Below, in pieces: positions 8,856-17,130 of a DNA stretch of 64,000 bases. Under the pieces are notes generated by a model, which saw only the letters and a list, made by a program, of their open reading frames with translations, did no database searches and was not told where the DNA came from. The position numbers and the translations under genes are program-made. Numbering within the stretch: position 1 is the first letter of the stretch; every line of letters begins with the position of its first letter. This stretch comes from a bacterium (GTDB taxonomy: Bacteria > Zhuqueibacterota > Zhuqueibacteria > Residuimicrobiales > Residuimicrobiaceae): contig JAKQNR010000006.1 of the NCBI GenBank assembly GCA_029565685.1, forward strand, positions 124,001 to 188,000, written 5' to 3'.

Positions 8856-9706
8856 CGGCTTATACTCAGGCTGGCATAGCCTACAGTCCAGCCCTCCCGC
8901 GAGCCGGTCACATCGGCCGAATTGGTGCGATGCAACAAGGTGATCTTATTAGCCTTTTTCTCCCGGCCGGCGTAAAGCAGGGCGGCCACCGGGCCTGCGC
9001 CGCAGGCCTGCACGATTTCCGCCTGCATGGCGCTGCAAAAGCCGTCCGGATCGATGGTCGAAAGCGCCTGCAGCGTTGCGTCATCGCTGCGCACGCAGGC
9101 TTTGTAGGAATAACCATGGTACAGGTCCGTGCTCGCCACCAGCAGATCCGATTCCCCCATAACGCCGGCCAAGGCAAGCCCCAGCAGGCGGCAGAGTTCC
9201 GGACGATAATCATGGAACACCACAGCCACCAGCTGAAACGGTGCGTCCAGGGCGATCTGCAGAAACGGCAATTGCACCTCCAACGAATGCTCAGAACGGT
9301 CTCCGGCCACATGGTGACCGGCTTCGGAGAGGGTGATGCTGGGATCGAACGCAGCCAGTGCTTCGGCCTTGGTGCGGTCTACGCGGACCCGGCCCAAGGG
9401 GGTCTCATAAAAATCGCCGCCATAGACCGAAACGCCTTCAAACCATTCGGCATGGCTGGGCGCGATCACAAAGACCGTCTTGATCGCTCGGTGTTTCAGC
9501 AACCGGTAGGCCCGGGCCGCAGTAGGTCCGGAATAGACATAGCCGGCGTGCGGCACAATCAGACCGATCAGATGGCCGGCGACCGGCGCCTCTTCGGCTT
9601 GCATCAACATTCTGGTCACCTGTTTGCGCAATTCCACCGGCTCTGCCGGATAGAACGCACCGGCCCACGCGGCCGGACGCACGTGTTTGTCCGAATCAGG
9701 ATTCAT
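8840..9706 (-). CDS. amrB: AmmeMemoRadiSam system protein B (MEMO1 family)
   Basis: 288 residues. It matches the MEMO family across its length: VRPAAWAGAFYPAEP, IVPHAGYVYSGPTAARAY, FVIAPSHAEWFEGV, HSLEVQLPFLQ, ASTDLYHGYSY and an acidic CGAGPVAALLYA segment. The family has an extradiol-dioxygenase fold with conserved histidines, several of which are visible (PHAGY, APSH, EHSLEVQLP). In bacteria it often sits with an AMMECR1 protein and a radical SAM enzyme; neither is in this window. It is the first gene of the four-gene overlapping run extending to 5890. The start is well defined by MNPDSDKHVRP and by GGAGGG upstream. Confidence 0.9.
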   Translation of the reverse strand: MNPDSDKHVRPAAWAGAFYPAEPVELRKQVTRMLMQAEEAPVAGHLIGLIVPHAGYVYSGPTAARAYRLLKHRAIKTVFVIAPSHAEWFEGVSVYGGDFYETPLGRVRVDRTKAEALAAFDPSITLSEAGHHVAGDRSEHSLEVQLPFLQIALDAPFQLVAVVFHDYRPELCRLLGLALAGVMGESDLLVASTDLYHGYSYKACVRSDDATLQALSTIDPDGFCSAMQAEIVQACGAGPVAALLYAGREKKANKITLLHRTNSADVTGSREGWTVGYASLSISRCQKE

Positions 9707-9820
9707 TAGGCCCTCCTGAAATCATGCGATAGGCTGCAAACAGGTTAGTTTAGAAAGAAATTCGCGAAATTCCAAGGATATTTAGCTTGCTTTTCACCAG
9801 CAGTTTGCTAACTTTTTTTC

Positions 9821-11179
9821 ATGGCCCATGTGTGTAAAAATCATCCAGAGATCGTCACGCGCAAGCGCTGTCGCCAGTGCCGGGCATTTATCTGTCCGGA
9901 ATGCACGCGCTCCTTTTTCGACCGGCCTTTTTGCAGCACGCGCTGTCTGCTCCGATCGCTGCTGCAGGAAGCCTCGGCTTTTTGGACCACTCCCGCAGCG
10001 ACGAAAACAAAACGCAAAAGAGGCGCTTCCCTGGCTGCGCACGGCGCCCGGTGGCTCTTTCCGCTGATCACCCTCAGCCTGTTTCTAATGATCTGGTTGT
10101 CTCTGCGCGATCTCGCACGCGAAGTGGCGGCCTGGAAGCCATCGTCCCTTCCAGCTCCGGCGCCGACTTTGCAGGACAGCGTGCTGGACCGAAGCCGGAT
10201 TCAGTGGTCGCAGCCGCAGCAGGCGCGGATCAGCGAAAACCGCATCACCATTGTCGGCGAAGCGGCGGACAACATCAGCCTCTCGCTGCTGGTCAACCAA
10301 GAACTGCGGGCAGTGACCATCTCTAAAGACGGACGCTTTTCTTTTGAAAACGTGACGGTCAAAGCGGGGGATAACGAGTTGGTGGTCCGCGGTTTGGACG
10401 AGCACGGCCATGTCTCCTTTCTGGAAAAAATCATCACCATCACCGGTCGGCCCGTCGCCGAGATCACGGCCGGAGATTTCAGCCGCGGCCCGGCAGACCG
10501 CCAGCACATCGCTTTGACCTTTGACGGCGGATCCGGCAACGGCAGCGCCGAGGCCATTCTCAATCAACTGGCGGATAAAAAAATCACCTGTACCTTTTTT
10601 CTCACCGGCGCCTTTATGAAAAAATACCCGGACCTCGTGCGCCGCATCGTCGCCGATGGACACGAAGTAGGCAACCATACCTGGAGCCATCCGCGACTGA
10701 CCACGGTGGCGCAGAATCGCAGGCAGGAGACGCTGGCCGAAATGAGCAGAGAAAAATTGCAGCAAGAGCTGAAACGCACCGCGGATTATTTTTACCAATT
10801 GACCGGCAGGGAGATGACGCGCTACTGGCGCGCTCCCTTCGGCGAACATAACCGGGAAATTCGAGCCTGGGCCGAAGAAATAGGCTACACCCACGTCGGC
10901 TGGACCGTCACCAACGGCCAGAGCCTGGACGCCCTGGACTGGATCGCGGACAAAAATCACCGGGGATATCAGACGTCGGAAAAAATACTCTCCCGGCTGC
11001 TCGCCTTCGGCCGCGACAGCGATACCGCCGGTCGCGGCGGCATCATCCTCATGCACCTGGACAGCCAAAGAAAGGATGATCCGGTGTATCCCATCCTCCC
11101 TGTCCTCATCGACAGCCTGCGGAGTCGTGGATATGAGTGGGTGACGATTTCACAAATGCGCGACGCCCTCCCCCTCTGA
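9821..11179 (+). CDS. Membrane-anchored polysaccharide deacetylase with N-terminal B-box-like zinc finger
   Basis: 452 residues. The first 45 hold a Cys/His cluster (C5, H8, C17, C20, C25, C28, C38, C42) resembling a B-box-type zinc finger; a transmembrane segment (about 78-95, LFPLITLSLFLMIWLSL) follows, so the finger should be cytoplasmic and the rest outside. An Ig-like segment (about 140-210, ITIVGEAADNISLSLLVN) precedes a NodB domain: IALTFDGGSGNG (motif 1), HEVGNHTWSHP (motif 2), RAPFGEHN (motif 3), GGIILMHLDS near the end. Motif 1 is TFDGG rather than the usual TFDDG, so the second, metal-binding Asp of well-studied enzymes is replaced while both metal His are kept. The likely role is de-N-acetylation of peptidoglycan or exopolysaccharide. 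It is divergent from amrB and has no clear Shine-Dalgarno before the ATG. Confidence 0.85.
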   Translation: MAHVCKNHPEIVTRKRCRQCRAFICPECTRSFFDRPFCSTRCLLRSLLQEASAFWTTPAATKTKRKRGASLAAHGARWLFPLITLSLFLMIWLSLRDLAREVAAWKPSSLPAPAPTLQDSVLDRSRIQWSQPQQARISENRITIVGEAADNISLSLLVNQELRAVTISKDGRFSFENVTVKAGDNELVVRGLDEHGHVSFLEKIITITGRPVAEITAGDFSRGPADRQHIALTFDGGSGNGSAEAILNQLADKKITCTFFLTGAFMKKYPDLVRRIVADGHEVGNHTWSHPRLTTVAQNRRQETLAEMSREKLQQELKRTADYFYQLTGREMTRYWRAPFGEHNREIRAWAEEIGYTHVGWTVTNGQSLDALDWIADKNHRGYQTSEKILSRLLAFGRDSDTAGRGGIILMHLDSQRKDDPVYPILPVLIDSLRSRGYEWVTISQMRDALPL

Positions 11180-11354
11180 CCAAACCGGCCGCCGAACAAC
11201 TTTCTCTTGATCTTGATCCTTTCCGTGATTATCTTATCCGTTCCTTTTCATAAAGGACGCTCAACAAGAATCTGCCAAGCCTTTGGGCGAAACCCCGAGG
11301 GGCGAACGTCCGTCGTCAACCCGGCTAAGGACCATCAAAGGAGTATGCCACTCT

Positions 11355-12656
11355 ATGCGTTTTGAAATTTCACGCGGCGGCAACGGATTGACCTACGAGA
11401 TCCGCAATCTGGTGCCCATCGCCGAAAAGCTGGAAGCACTCGGCGTTAAGATCATCTGGGAAAACATCGGCGACCCGGTGCAAAAAGGGGAAACTATACC
11501 CGAGTGGATGAGTCAGGTGCTCATGGACATTGTTCGGGAAAACCGCTCCTACGCCTATTCGCCCACCAAGGGCATGGATGCCACGCGCGCCTTTCTCGCC
11601 GAACGCGTCAACGCCCGCGGCCGGGCGCATCTATCGCCCGAAGACATCATTTTTTTTAACGGACTGGGCGACGCCATCGCCCGCACCTACAGCTCCATCC
11701 AGGTGGACGCCCGCGTGATCATGCCGGAACCGACCTACTCCACGCACCTGATGGCGGAAGTGCTGCACGCCTCCTTTCCACCCAACACCTATCGGATGAA
11801 TCCTTATAACAGCTGGCAGCCGGATCTCCGCGAGCTGGAGCACAAGGTAAAAAGCCATCGTGCGATCGTGGGCATTCTGATCATCAATCCCGACAATCCC
11901 ACCGGTTATGTCTATCCGCCGGAAACGCTGGAGACCGTGGTGCGCATCGCCCGGGAGAACGATCTGTTCATCATTGCCGACGAGACCTATATCAATATCG
12001 TCTACAACGGCCAAAAGACCGTGCCCATCAGCGATGTGATCGGCGACGTGCCGGCGATTTCCCTCAAGGGGATTTCGAAAGAATTCCCCTGGCCTGGAGC
12101 GCGCTGCGGCTGGATGGAGGTCTATAATGCGGACAAAGATCCGACATTCGCCCGCTTCATCAACACCATCCTGCAGCAAAAGATGTCCGAGGTGTGCTCC
12201 ACCACGCTGCCGCAAATGGCGATCCCCCGGATCATGTCCCACCCGGAATACCTTGGATACCTGCAGGACCGTATCCGCCACTACGAAAAGCTGTCCAACA
12301 TCGCCTATGAGCTGCTCAAGGATGTCCCGTTTGTGATCGTCAACCGGACCGACGGCGCCTTTTACATGACCGTGCTGTTCAACGAGTCGGTGCTCAACGA
12401 CCGGCAATTTTTAAACATCGAATCGCCGGAGATAAAAAGCTATGTGGAGGGCATTGCCAAGGACATCGAGCACGACAAACGGTTCGTCTACTATCTGCTG
12501 GCCGCCACCGGCATCTGCGTCGTGCCGCTGACCTCCTTCTTTTCGCCGCTGCTCGGCTTCCGCATGACCCTGCTGAACAAGGATATCGAAGAATTCGAAT
12601 GCGTCGTCAGAACGATTGGGCAAAAAATCAGCGAATACATTCAATCGAGCAAATAG
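11355..12656 (+). CDS. PLP-dependent aminotransferase, class I/II
   Basis: 433 residues from the ATG at 11355 (MRFEISRGGNGLTYEI), which lies 11 nt after AAAGGAG; the frame opens at 11283 but the extra residues are low complexity and unlike the family. Fold-type I landmarks: NPDNPTGYVYP, IIADETYIN (Asp binding the PLP pyridine), SLKGISKEFPWPGARCGW (Schiff-base Lys) and GFRMTLL near the C-terminus. The family converts amino acids and 2-oxo acids; the insert around NIESPEIKSYVEG and the KEFPWPGAR motif occur in larger aspartate-aminotransferase-like subgroups. Substrate is not predictable here. It is apparently monocistronic, with a hairpin just after the stop. Confidence 0.9.
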   Translation: MRFEISRGGNGLTYEIRNLVPIAEKLEALGVKIIWENIGDPVQKGETIPEWMSQVLMDIVRENRSYAYSPTKGMDATRAFLAERVNARGRAHLSPEDIIFFNGLGDAIARTYSSIQVDARVIMPEPTYSTHLMAEVLHASFPPNTYRMNPYNSWQPDLRELEHKVKSHRAIVGILIINPDNPTGYVYPPETLETVVRIARENDLFIIADETYINIVYNGQKTVPISDVIGDVPAISLKGISKEFPWPGARCGWMEVYNADKDPTFARFINTILQQKMSEVCSTTLPQMAIPRIMSHPEYLGYLQDRIRHYEKLSNIAYELLKDVPFVIVNRTDGAFYMTVLFNESVLNDRQFLNIESPEIKSYVEGIAKDIEHDKRFVYYLLAATGICVVPLTSFFSPLLGFRMTLLNKDIEEFECVVRTIGQKISEYIQSSK

Positions 12657-12661
12657 CGGCT

Positions 12662-12678
12662 CTCGGCTGCAAGCCGAG
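12662..12678 (+). terminator. Hairpin after the aminotransferase gene
   Basis: CTCGGCT/AGCCGAG, a 7-bp perfect stem with a 3-nt loop, starts 5 nt after the stop and is followed by TTGTTT. It is a plausible short intrinsic terminator, though the T-tract is interrupted. Confidence 0.5.
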
Positions 12679-12781
12679 TTGTTTGCAGCGAAGGGTCTGC
12701 CTGAACTTTTCTTGTACTGAAACGACGGGCGAGCGACCTGATCGCCGTTTACGCTCTCGCCATGGCCGCGAGAAGCATCGT

Positions 12782-13795
12782 CTAACGATCCCTCTTTGCC
12801 ACAGCTATTTTCATTTCTATTCGGTGAGTTCCAGGTTCGTGAATGAGGATCTCGTGCTCTGTGCATTTTACGAGGCGCCAGTTGTTCGCATCTTTGACGA
12901 ATGCGCCGGTACTCTTTTGCAGGATGACATGACCGCCGGGGAAGGGCAACCATTCGCTCTTGCACGAATGGCCATGGCCGACGAGCAGAAGCCGGATGTT
13001 GGGGTAAGCGTTAAGAAGGCGAAGGAATCCGCTTGCGCAGGTAGAGTCGGTGAGACCGGAAGCGGCGGCGGGGGAAAAGGCGACGCCGTCCCGATTGTAA
13101 TCCAGCGCCGGCAGGTATTTATGCATGAACAGTAGAACCGGTTCCCGACGGGTCTGAGCGAGTTCGTGCTCCAACCACTCCAACTGCGCCTGGTCCAACG
13201 ATGCGCGATCCGCCAGATCATAGGCGTTGTCGAGAAAAATAAGGTGATACCGCGTTTCACCGATCCTGTACGTGCGCCGGCTGTAAAAACCATCGCGAAA
13301 GCAGACGAGATTGCGGATCCAGGCCGCGCGCGCCGACTGTTGATCGAGTTGAAAACAGGGCGCTGTATTGGCCGTCTCATCGATCCAGTAGCTGCGAATA
13401 TCATGGTTGCCGAGAACGGCATAGAACGGCGCCGGGCAATCCGAGAGCAGGGAAGCGAACTGCTCGATCTGGGTTGCCTCAAACCCGCCTTTCCCATTTG
13501 CCGCTTGATAAAAATGGATCATATCGCCGGTGTGAACCACCAGATCGGCGCCGGTTTCACGGGGTGTTGAGACAAACCAGTCGGCCAATGACCGGCTGTC
13601 TGCGGTTTTTTCGCGTTGAAGCTTTTCCAATAGGGGGTGGCAGCCGGCCCAATAGCTCACATGGGTGTCTGAAAGGTGTAAAATGGTCAAAGTGTCCGGA
13701 TCAAGGCCGTAAACGCAACCCGCCGCAACCAAGATGACAAACAAAACGTTTTTAAATGCAGCCGTGCGGCGCTTGCTGCTTTTCTCATGTTTCAT
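12782..13795 (-). CDS. Exported calcineurin-like metallophosphoesterase
   Basis: 337 residues. An N-terminal hydrophobic signal (NVLFVILVAAGCVYG) leads into the full set of metallophosphoesterase metal motifs: HLSDTH, HTGDMIHF, LGNHDIRSYW, LLFMHKYL and VGHGHSCKSEWL. Family members hydrolyse phosphomono- or phosphodiesters with a di-metal centre. AGGAG lies 7 nt before the ATG and the gene sits 24 nt after the second metallophosphoesterase, as the last gene of the TonB locus. It is shorter than its neighbour and not a close paralogue outside the motifs. Substrate unknown; phosphorylated glycans, nucleotides or teichoic-type polymers are all possible. Confidence 0.9.
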   Translation of the reverse strand: MKHEKSSKRRTAAFKNVLFVILVAAGCVYGLDPDTLTILHLSDTHVSYWAGCHPLLEKLQREKTADSRSLADWFVSTPRETGADLVVHTGDMIHFYQAANGKGGFEATQIEQFASLLSDCPAPFYAVLGNHDIRSYWIDETANTAPCFQLDQQSARAAWIRNLVCFRDGFYSRRTYRIGETRYHLIFLDNAYDLADRASLDQAQLEWLEHELAQTRREPVLLFMHKYLPALDYNRDGVAFSPAAASGLTDSTCASGFLRLLNAYPNIRLLLVGHGHSCKSEWLPFPGGHVILQKSTGAFVKDANNWRLVKCTEHEILIHEPGTHRIEMKIAVAKRDR

Positions 13796-13819
13796 AGCCG
13801 TTCTCCTGCAAGGGGCGCA

Positions 13820-15376
13820 TCACTCCACACCGGCGATCGCAACCGTCTCCCGGGCATTCGCTTTGACCGGAACCCGTACATCGACGACAGTGACTTTATC
13901 GGCGTGCAGGATCTGTTCGATGCAACCTCGATCGATGGTGTACGTGCCTTTTTTCATGATAAAACGAATTCGACAGTGAGGCAGATCGACCCCGAGGTTG
14001 TTGATGATAAGGCCGGTGTTCTGCCGGCTGGAACCGTCGTTAGGCCGCGAAAAATCCAACGTCAAATTCAACTTCAATTCATGGACGGGAGCAGTCGGGT
14101 TGCGGCAAAAGCGCAAAGGGGGCGTAAAGGTGAACGAGTCTTCGTTCGTATAAAACAGTCGAAAAAAGCCCAACGTTGTTTCCCACCTTCCGCTCTCGCC
14201 GCTTCTGCAGACGGTTCCCGGCCGAGTGCTGAGGGTCGGCGTGGCGCCCACCCATTCCGCAGCCGGATCATGTCGATGGCCATTCAGCAGAATGTTTATT
14301 TTATACTGGTCGATGAACGCCGTATCGATGCGATCCGGCCGGTGCTGCGCCATAATGCGCAGACAGCCGGCCCCGTTTTCCTTGAAAAAATTTTTGAGCG
14401 TCTGGCCCTGCAGCCCGGACAGGGGGTGCCGGTCCGGTATGTCCGTCTTCGGGTCCCCCAGGTAATCATCAGCCACCACGACTCGGGTTCCGGCATAGGA
14501 AAAGCCATAGACCCGCAAGCCGCAAAGGGCGTTCCATTGTTTGGCCTTGGCCATATGGTCTGTGGACGCTACACCGTAAAAATCGTGGTTTCCGGTGGTC
14601 AAGAAGAATGGGACCTCCAGTTCATACAGTCCGGCGAATCCGCCAGCGCCTTCAAACAGATTGCGATACTTCTCCTCCACCAACGGCGGCTGATCCGCGG
14701 CATAGACCTTTTCGCCGCCCCATCCGTCAGAGTCGGCGTTCAGCCGGGTATAGTGATGGATGTTATCCCCGGTGATAAGGATAAAATCTGGGGCGATGAT
14801 ATTGGCCACGCGGATGAAACGATCGAGCAGCTCCAGTTCCTTGGCATAGCCCTTGGCCGCACTTCCTTGCCATTGCCGTGAAACATGCAGGTCGGAGATA
14901 TGGATGAAGCTGTGCGCCGGCTTGAAGTGATCGATCACCTGAACCGATTTCAACGAAACAAGCGTCTCTCCTCCGCAGTGCACAGCCAGATGATACAAAC
15001 CCATGGGCGCTAGAGTGGGCGCCTGCACATAGATTCTGTTGTTGACCGAGCCATGTGTGTAAGAGTCATATTCAAATCGGCCTGTTATGATGGAGTCGAT
15101 GCCGGTTTTGAGGATGGTAAATGGTCCGATGAGACGCACAGAATCTATGGCCGCATTCTCGGGATTATTAAACCAGACGCAAAATCCGTCTCCGGCCTGG
15201 ACGATGGCGGAAGCGGCCCGCCAGGGATAGACAATATCCGCCGCAACGCTGTCATTGGACCGACCGGCTGTAAAAAGCAACGAAACGGAGAGCATAAAAA
15301 CAAAGGGCCAGCGCCCGAATGCAGCCGCAAAAGGCGTTCGAAGAATCCCTGAAAAAGATAAGGAGCTTTTTTTCAT
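13820..15376 (-). CDS. Exported calcineurin-like metallophosphoesterase with extra N- and C-terminal domains
   Basis: 518 residues. A signal segment (WPFVFMLSVSLLFTAGRS) precedes a beta-rich N-terminal domain of about 130 residues (IVYPWRAASAIVQAGDGFCVWF...), then the catalytic domain: HISDLHVSRQ, LITGDNIHHY, TTGNHDFYGV, IMAQHRP and LNGHRHDPAAEW. A C-terminal beta-sandwich-like region of about 120 residues follows. Its ATG overlaps the preceding stop by 4 nt (ATGA), so it is translationally coupled to the Tat-exported TIM-barrel gene. The accessory domains suggest binding of a polymer or a surface, but this is inference. Confidence 0.88.
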   Translation of the reverse strand: MKKSSLSFSGILRTPFAAAFGRWPFVFMLSVSLLFTAGRSNDSVAADIVYPWRAASAIVQAGDGFCVWFNNPENAAIDSVRLIGPFTILKTGIDSIITGRFEYDSYTHGSVNNRIYVQAPTLAPMGLYHLAVHCGGETLVSLKSVQVIDHFKPAHSFIHISDLHVSRQWQGSAAKGYAKELELLDRFIRVANIIAPDFILITGDNIHHYTRLNADSDGWGGEKVYAADQPPLVEEKYRNLFEGAGGFAGLYELEVPFFLTTGNHDFYGVASTDHMAKAKQWNALCGLRVYGFSYAGTRVVVADDYLGDPKTDIPDRHPLSGLQGQTLKNFFKENGAGCLRIMAQHRPDRIDTAFIDQYKINILLNGHRHDPAAEWVGATPTLSTRPGTVCRSGESGRWETTLGFFRLFYTNEDSFTFTPPLRFCRNPTAPVHELKLNLTLDFSRPNDGSSRQNTGLIINNLGVDLPHCRIRFIMKKGTYTIDRGCIEQILHADKVTVVDVRVPVKANARETVAIAGVE

Positions 15377-17130
15377 TTCTTTCGCAGCAGTTTTTCGAGT
15401 TCTTTGTTTCTCATGATTTTTGCTTTTTCATCCATGGCTGCAAAATGCGCGGTCTCGTAAAGCACAAAACCGTCCATCTCCGGGTTCCGCCTGACCATTT
15501 CCAGTTCCGCAGCGGTGATAGCCAACGGCCAATCATATTTAATCTCTTTCATATTGCCTTGAAAGTAAAAAGGCTTGTTGGCCGCTTTGGTCACAGCGCC
15601 GAATGTCTCCAAGGCTTGACGCAAATTCCACGGCCGCAAGGTCCATGCGCCGCGAAATTCCAGATCGTCTGCTATTTCGCGAACCCACGTTTCCCATTGC
15701 CATGCAAAATTAGGCGGGATATAGCTCAAATAGTCCGGCCGGTCGTCGGGCATCAGCATTTGCGAGTACAAGTGGATCGTCAGCGATTTGCCGCGACTCT
15801 TGACCAAGTCCCTTGCTTCTCGTAAAAATCGAGTATACGCCTCGCCGTTGATTCGACGGATGGCCGGATAATCGGTGCGTCCGCCGGCCGCTTGAATGAC
15901 CGCTTCGTTGAACCCGTACTCCCACGCTTCCGGCGAACGCGTGTGATTGGAGGTCCTGATATTGACGCCATCGACCCCCCGATCCAGACAAAAGCGGATC
16001 ATATCCAGCCAATGGGCGCGCACCTCCGGGTAAATGGGATGCAGGTTGCCGATCATGAACTCAGGTTTGCCGCAGGCGACGGCGATATACCCTTCTCTAT
16101 CCAATGCATAAGAAGCGGTCCAATTGTGGCGTTCGTTGAATCCGTAAAAATCGCGATAATGCGTTGTTCCCGCTTCCGGTGAATTAAAAATCGCCGATAC
16201 CTCCGGCGATTGCAGGTAACGCACGATGCGGCAAAAAGGATCGCGGTTGAATTGGTCGCGATGCTCTTCAAAGTCGATGGGGCCGGTGCTGACGATAAAA
16301 GGAACTTCCTCCCCCTGTTTGTTTTGCAGTTCAATGATTTTCCCTCGTTCATTGGCAAAGCCGCCTTCGGCGCCGCGTAGGGAACAGCGGATCAGCAGGT
16401 AGGAATGATCTTGAGGAATTTGCAGTCCTTCCAGATGAAGGATGCGACAATTTCGACTTTTGGGAAAACAGGGGCGCCATTCAACCGATTCACGGATGGA
16501 AAGGGGGCCCTCATATTTTTGAAATCCGCAGTTTTGCCGGCTGGTCCAGAGGGTCAAGTGTTCCGGCCGGATTCGAGTCCGGCGGTCATCTCCCTTGACC
16601 AAACGGATGGTCGTAACTGGTCCATGAAAGGCAAAGGTTCCGGGGCGGCGCTGCAAACAGAGCTGCGGATGTTCAGCCACAAACGGGCGCACCAGATAAT
16701 GGATGCCGCGCATATCCTTGACCGCGCTGCGCCGATCCGGCACAGGCAAAGAATGGGGCAACACATCGGTAAAACCGCCGCCTTCGAAGGGCTTGATCTC
16801 GGCATAGAATTCCAGGCCGTGGCGGCGCGCCGATTGGACCGCTTCTGACAGCAGATCGAACGGCCCTTCATACAGATTCCAAATGGTGTCCACGATCCAT
16901 TGATGACGGGTGACGCCGATGGATTTTAAATATCCATGCAGGTTGTCCAGATGCGTCCGGGTAAATAAACCGCTGGCGATGTTATCCGTATAATCGGTTG
17001 TCGCAAACAGTTTTTTGCCGTTGCCGGACGGTGGCTTGCTGCCGGCCGAGAGCTCATGGCTCAGCGCCAGAGTGGCCAGGCCGGTGGCGGCGCGGGTTAA
17101 AAACGACCGTCGATTGATGCGATCACTCAT
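15373..17130 (-). CDS. Tat-exported TIM-barrel enzyme, glycoside-hydrolase-like (paralogue B)
   Basis: 585 residues. The twin-arginine signal NRRSFLTRAATGLATLALS opens the protein. The mature part runs colinear with the neighbouring gene: KLFATTDYTDNIASGLFTR, HGLEFYAEIKPFEGGGF, KDMRGIHYLVRPFVAEHPQ, an inserted beta-rich segment (about residues 165-270), then RGVDGVNIRTSNHTRSPEAW, GKSLTIHLYSQMLMPDD, FRGAWTLRPWNLRQALE and DGFVLYETAHF. Alternating strand/helix signatures with acidic residues at strand ends suggest a (beta/alpha)8 glycosidase-like barrel with a carbohydrate-binding-like insertion; E in AEIKPFEGG and E in LYETAHF are candidate catalytic residues. I do not recognise a named GH family. 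It overlaps paralogue A by 8 nt. Confidence 0.8.
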   Translation of the reverse strand: MSDRINRRSFLTRAATGLATLALSHELSAGSKPPSGNGKKLFATTDYTDNIASGLFTRTHLDNLHGYLKSIGVTRHQWIVDTIWNLYEGPFDLLSEAVQSARRHGLEFYAEIKPFEGGGFTDVLPHSLPVPDRRSAVKDMRGIHYLVRPFVAEHPQLCLQRRPGTFAFHGPVTTIRLVKGDDRRTRIRPEHLTLWTSRQNCGFQKYEGPLSIRESVEWRPCFPKSRNCRILHLEGLQIPQDHSYLLIRCSLRGAEGGFANERGKIIELQNKQGEEVPFIVSTGPIDFEEHRDQFNRDPFCRIVRYLQSPEVSAIFNSPEAGTTHYRDFYGFNERHNWTASYALDREGYIAVACGKPEFMIGNLHPIYPEVRAHWLDMIRFCLDRGVDGVNIRTSNHTRSPEAWEYGFNEAVIQAAGGRTDYPAIRRINGEAYTRFLREARDLVKSRGKSLTIHLYSQMLMPDDRPDYLSYIPPNFAWQWETWVREIADDLEFRGAWTLRPWNLRQALETFGAVTKAANKPFYFQGNMKEIKYDWPLAITAAELEMVRRNPEMDGFVLYETAHFAAMDEKAKIMRNKELEKLLRKK

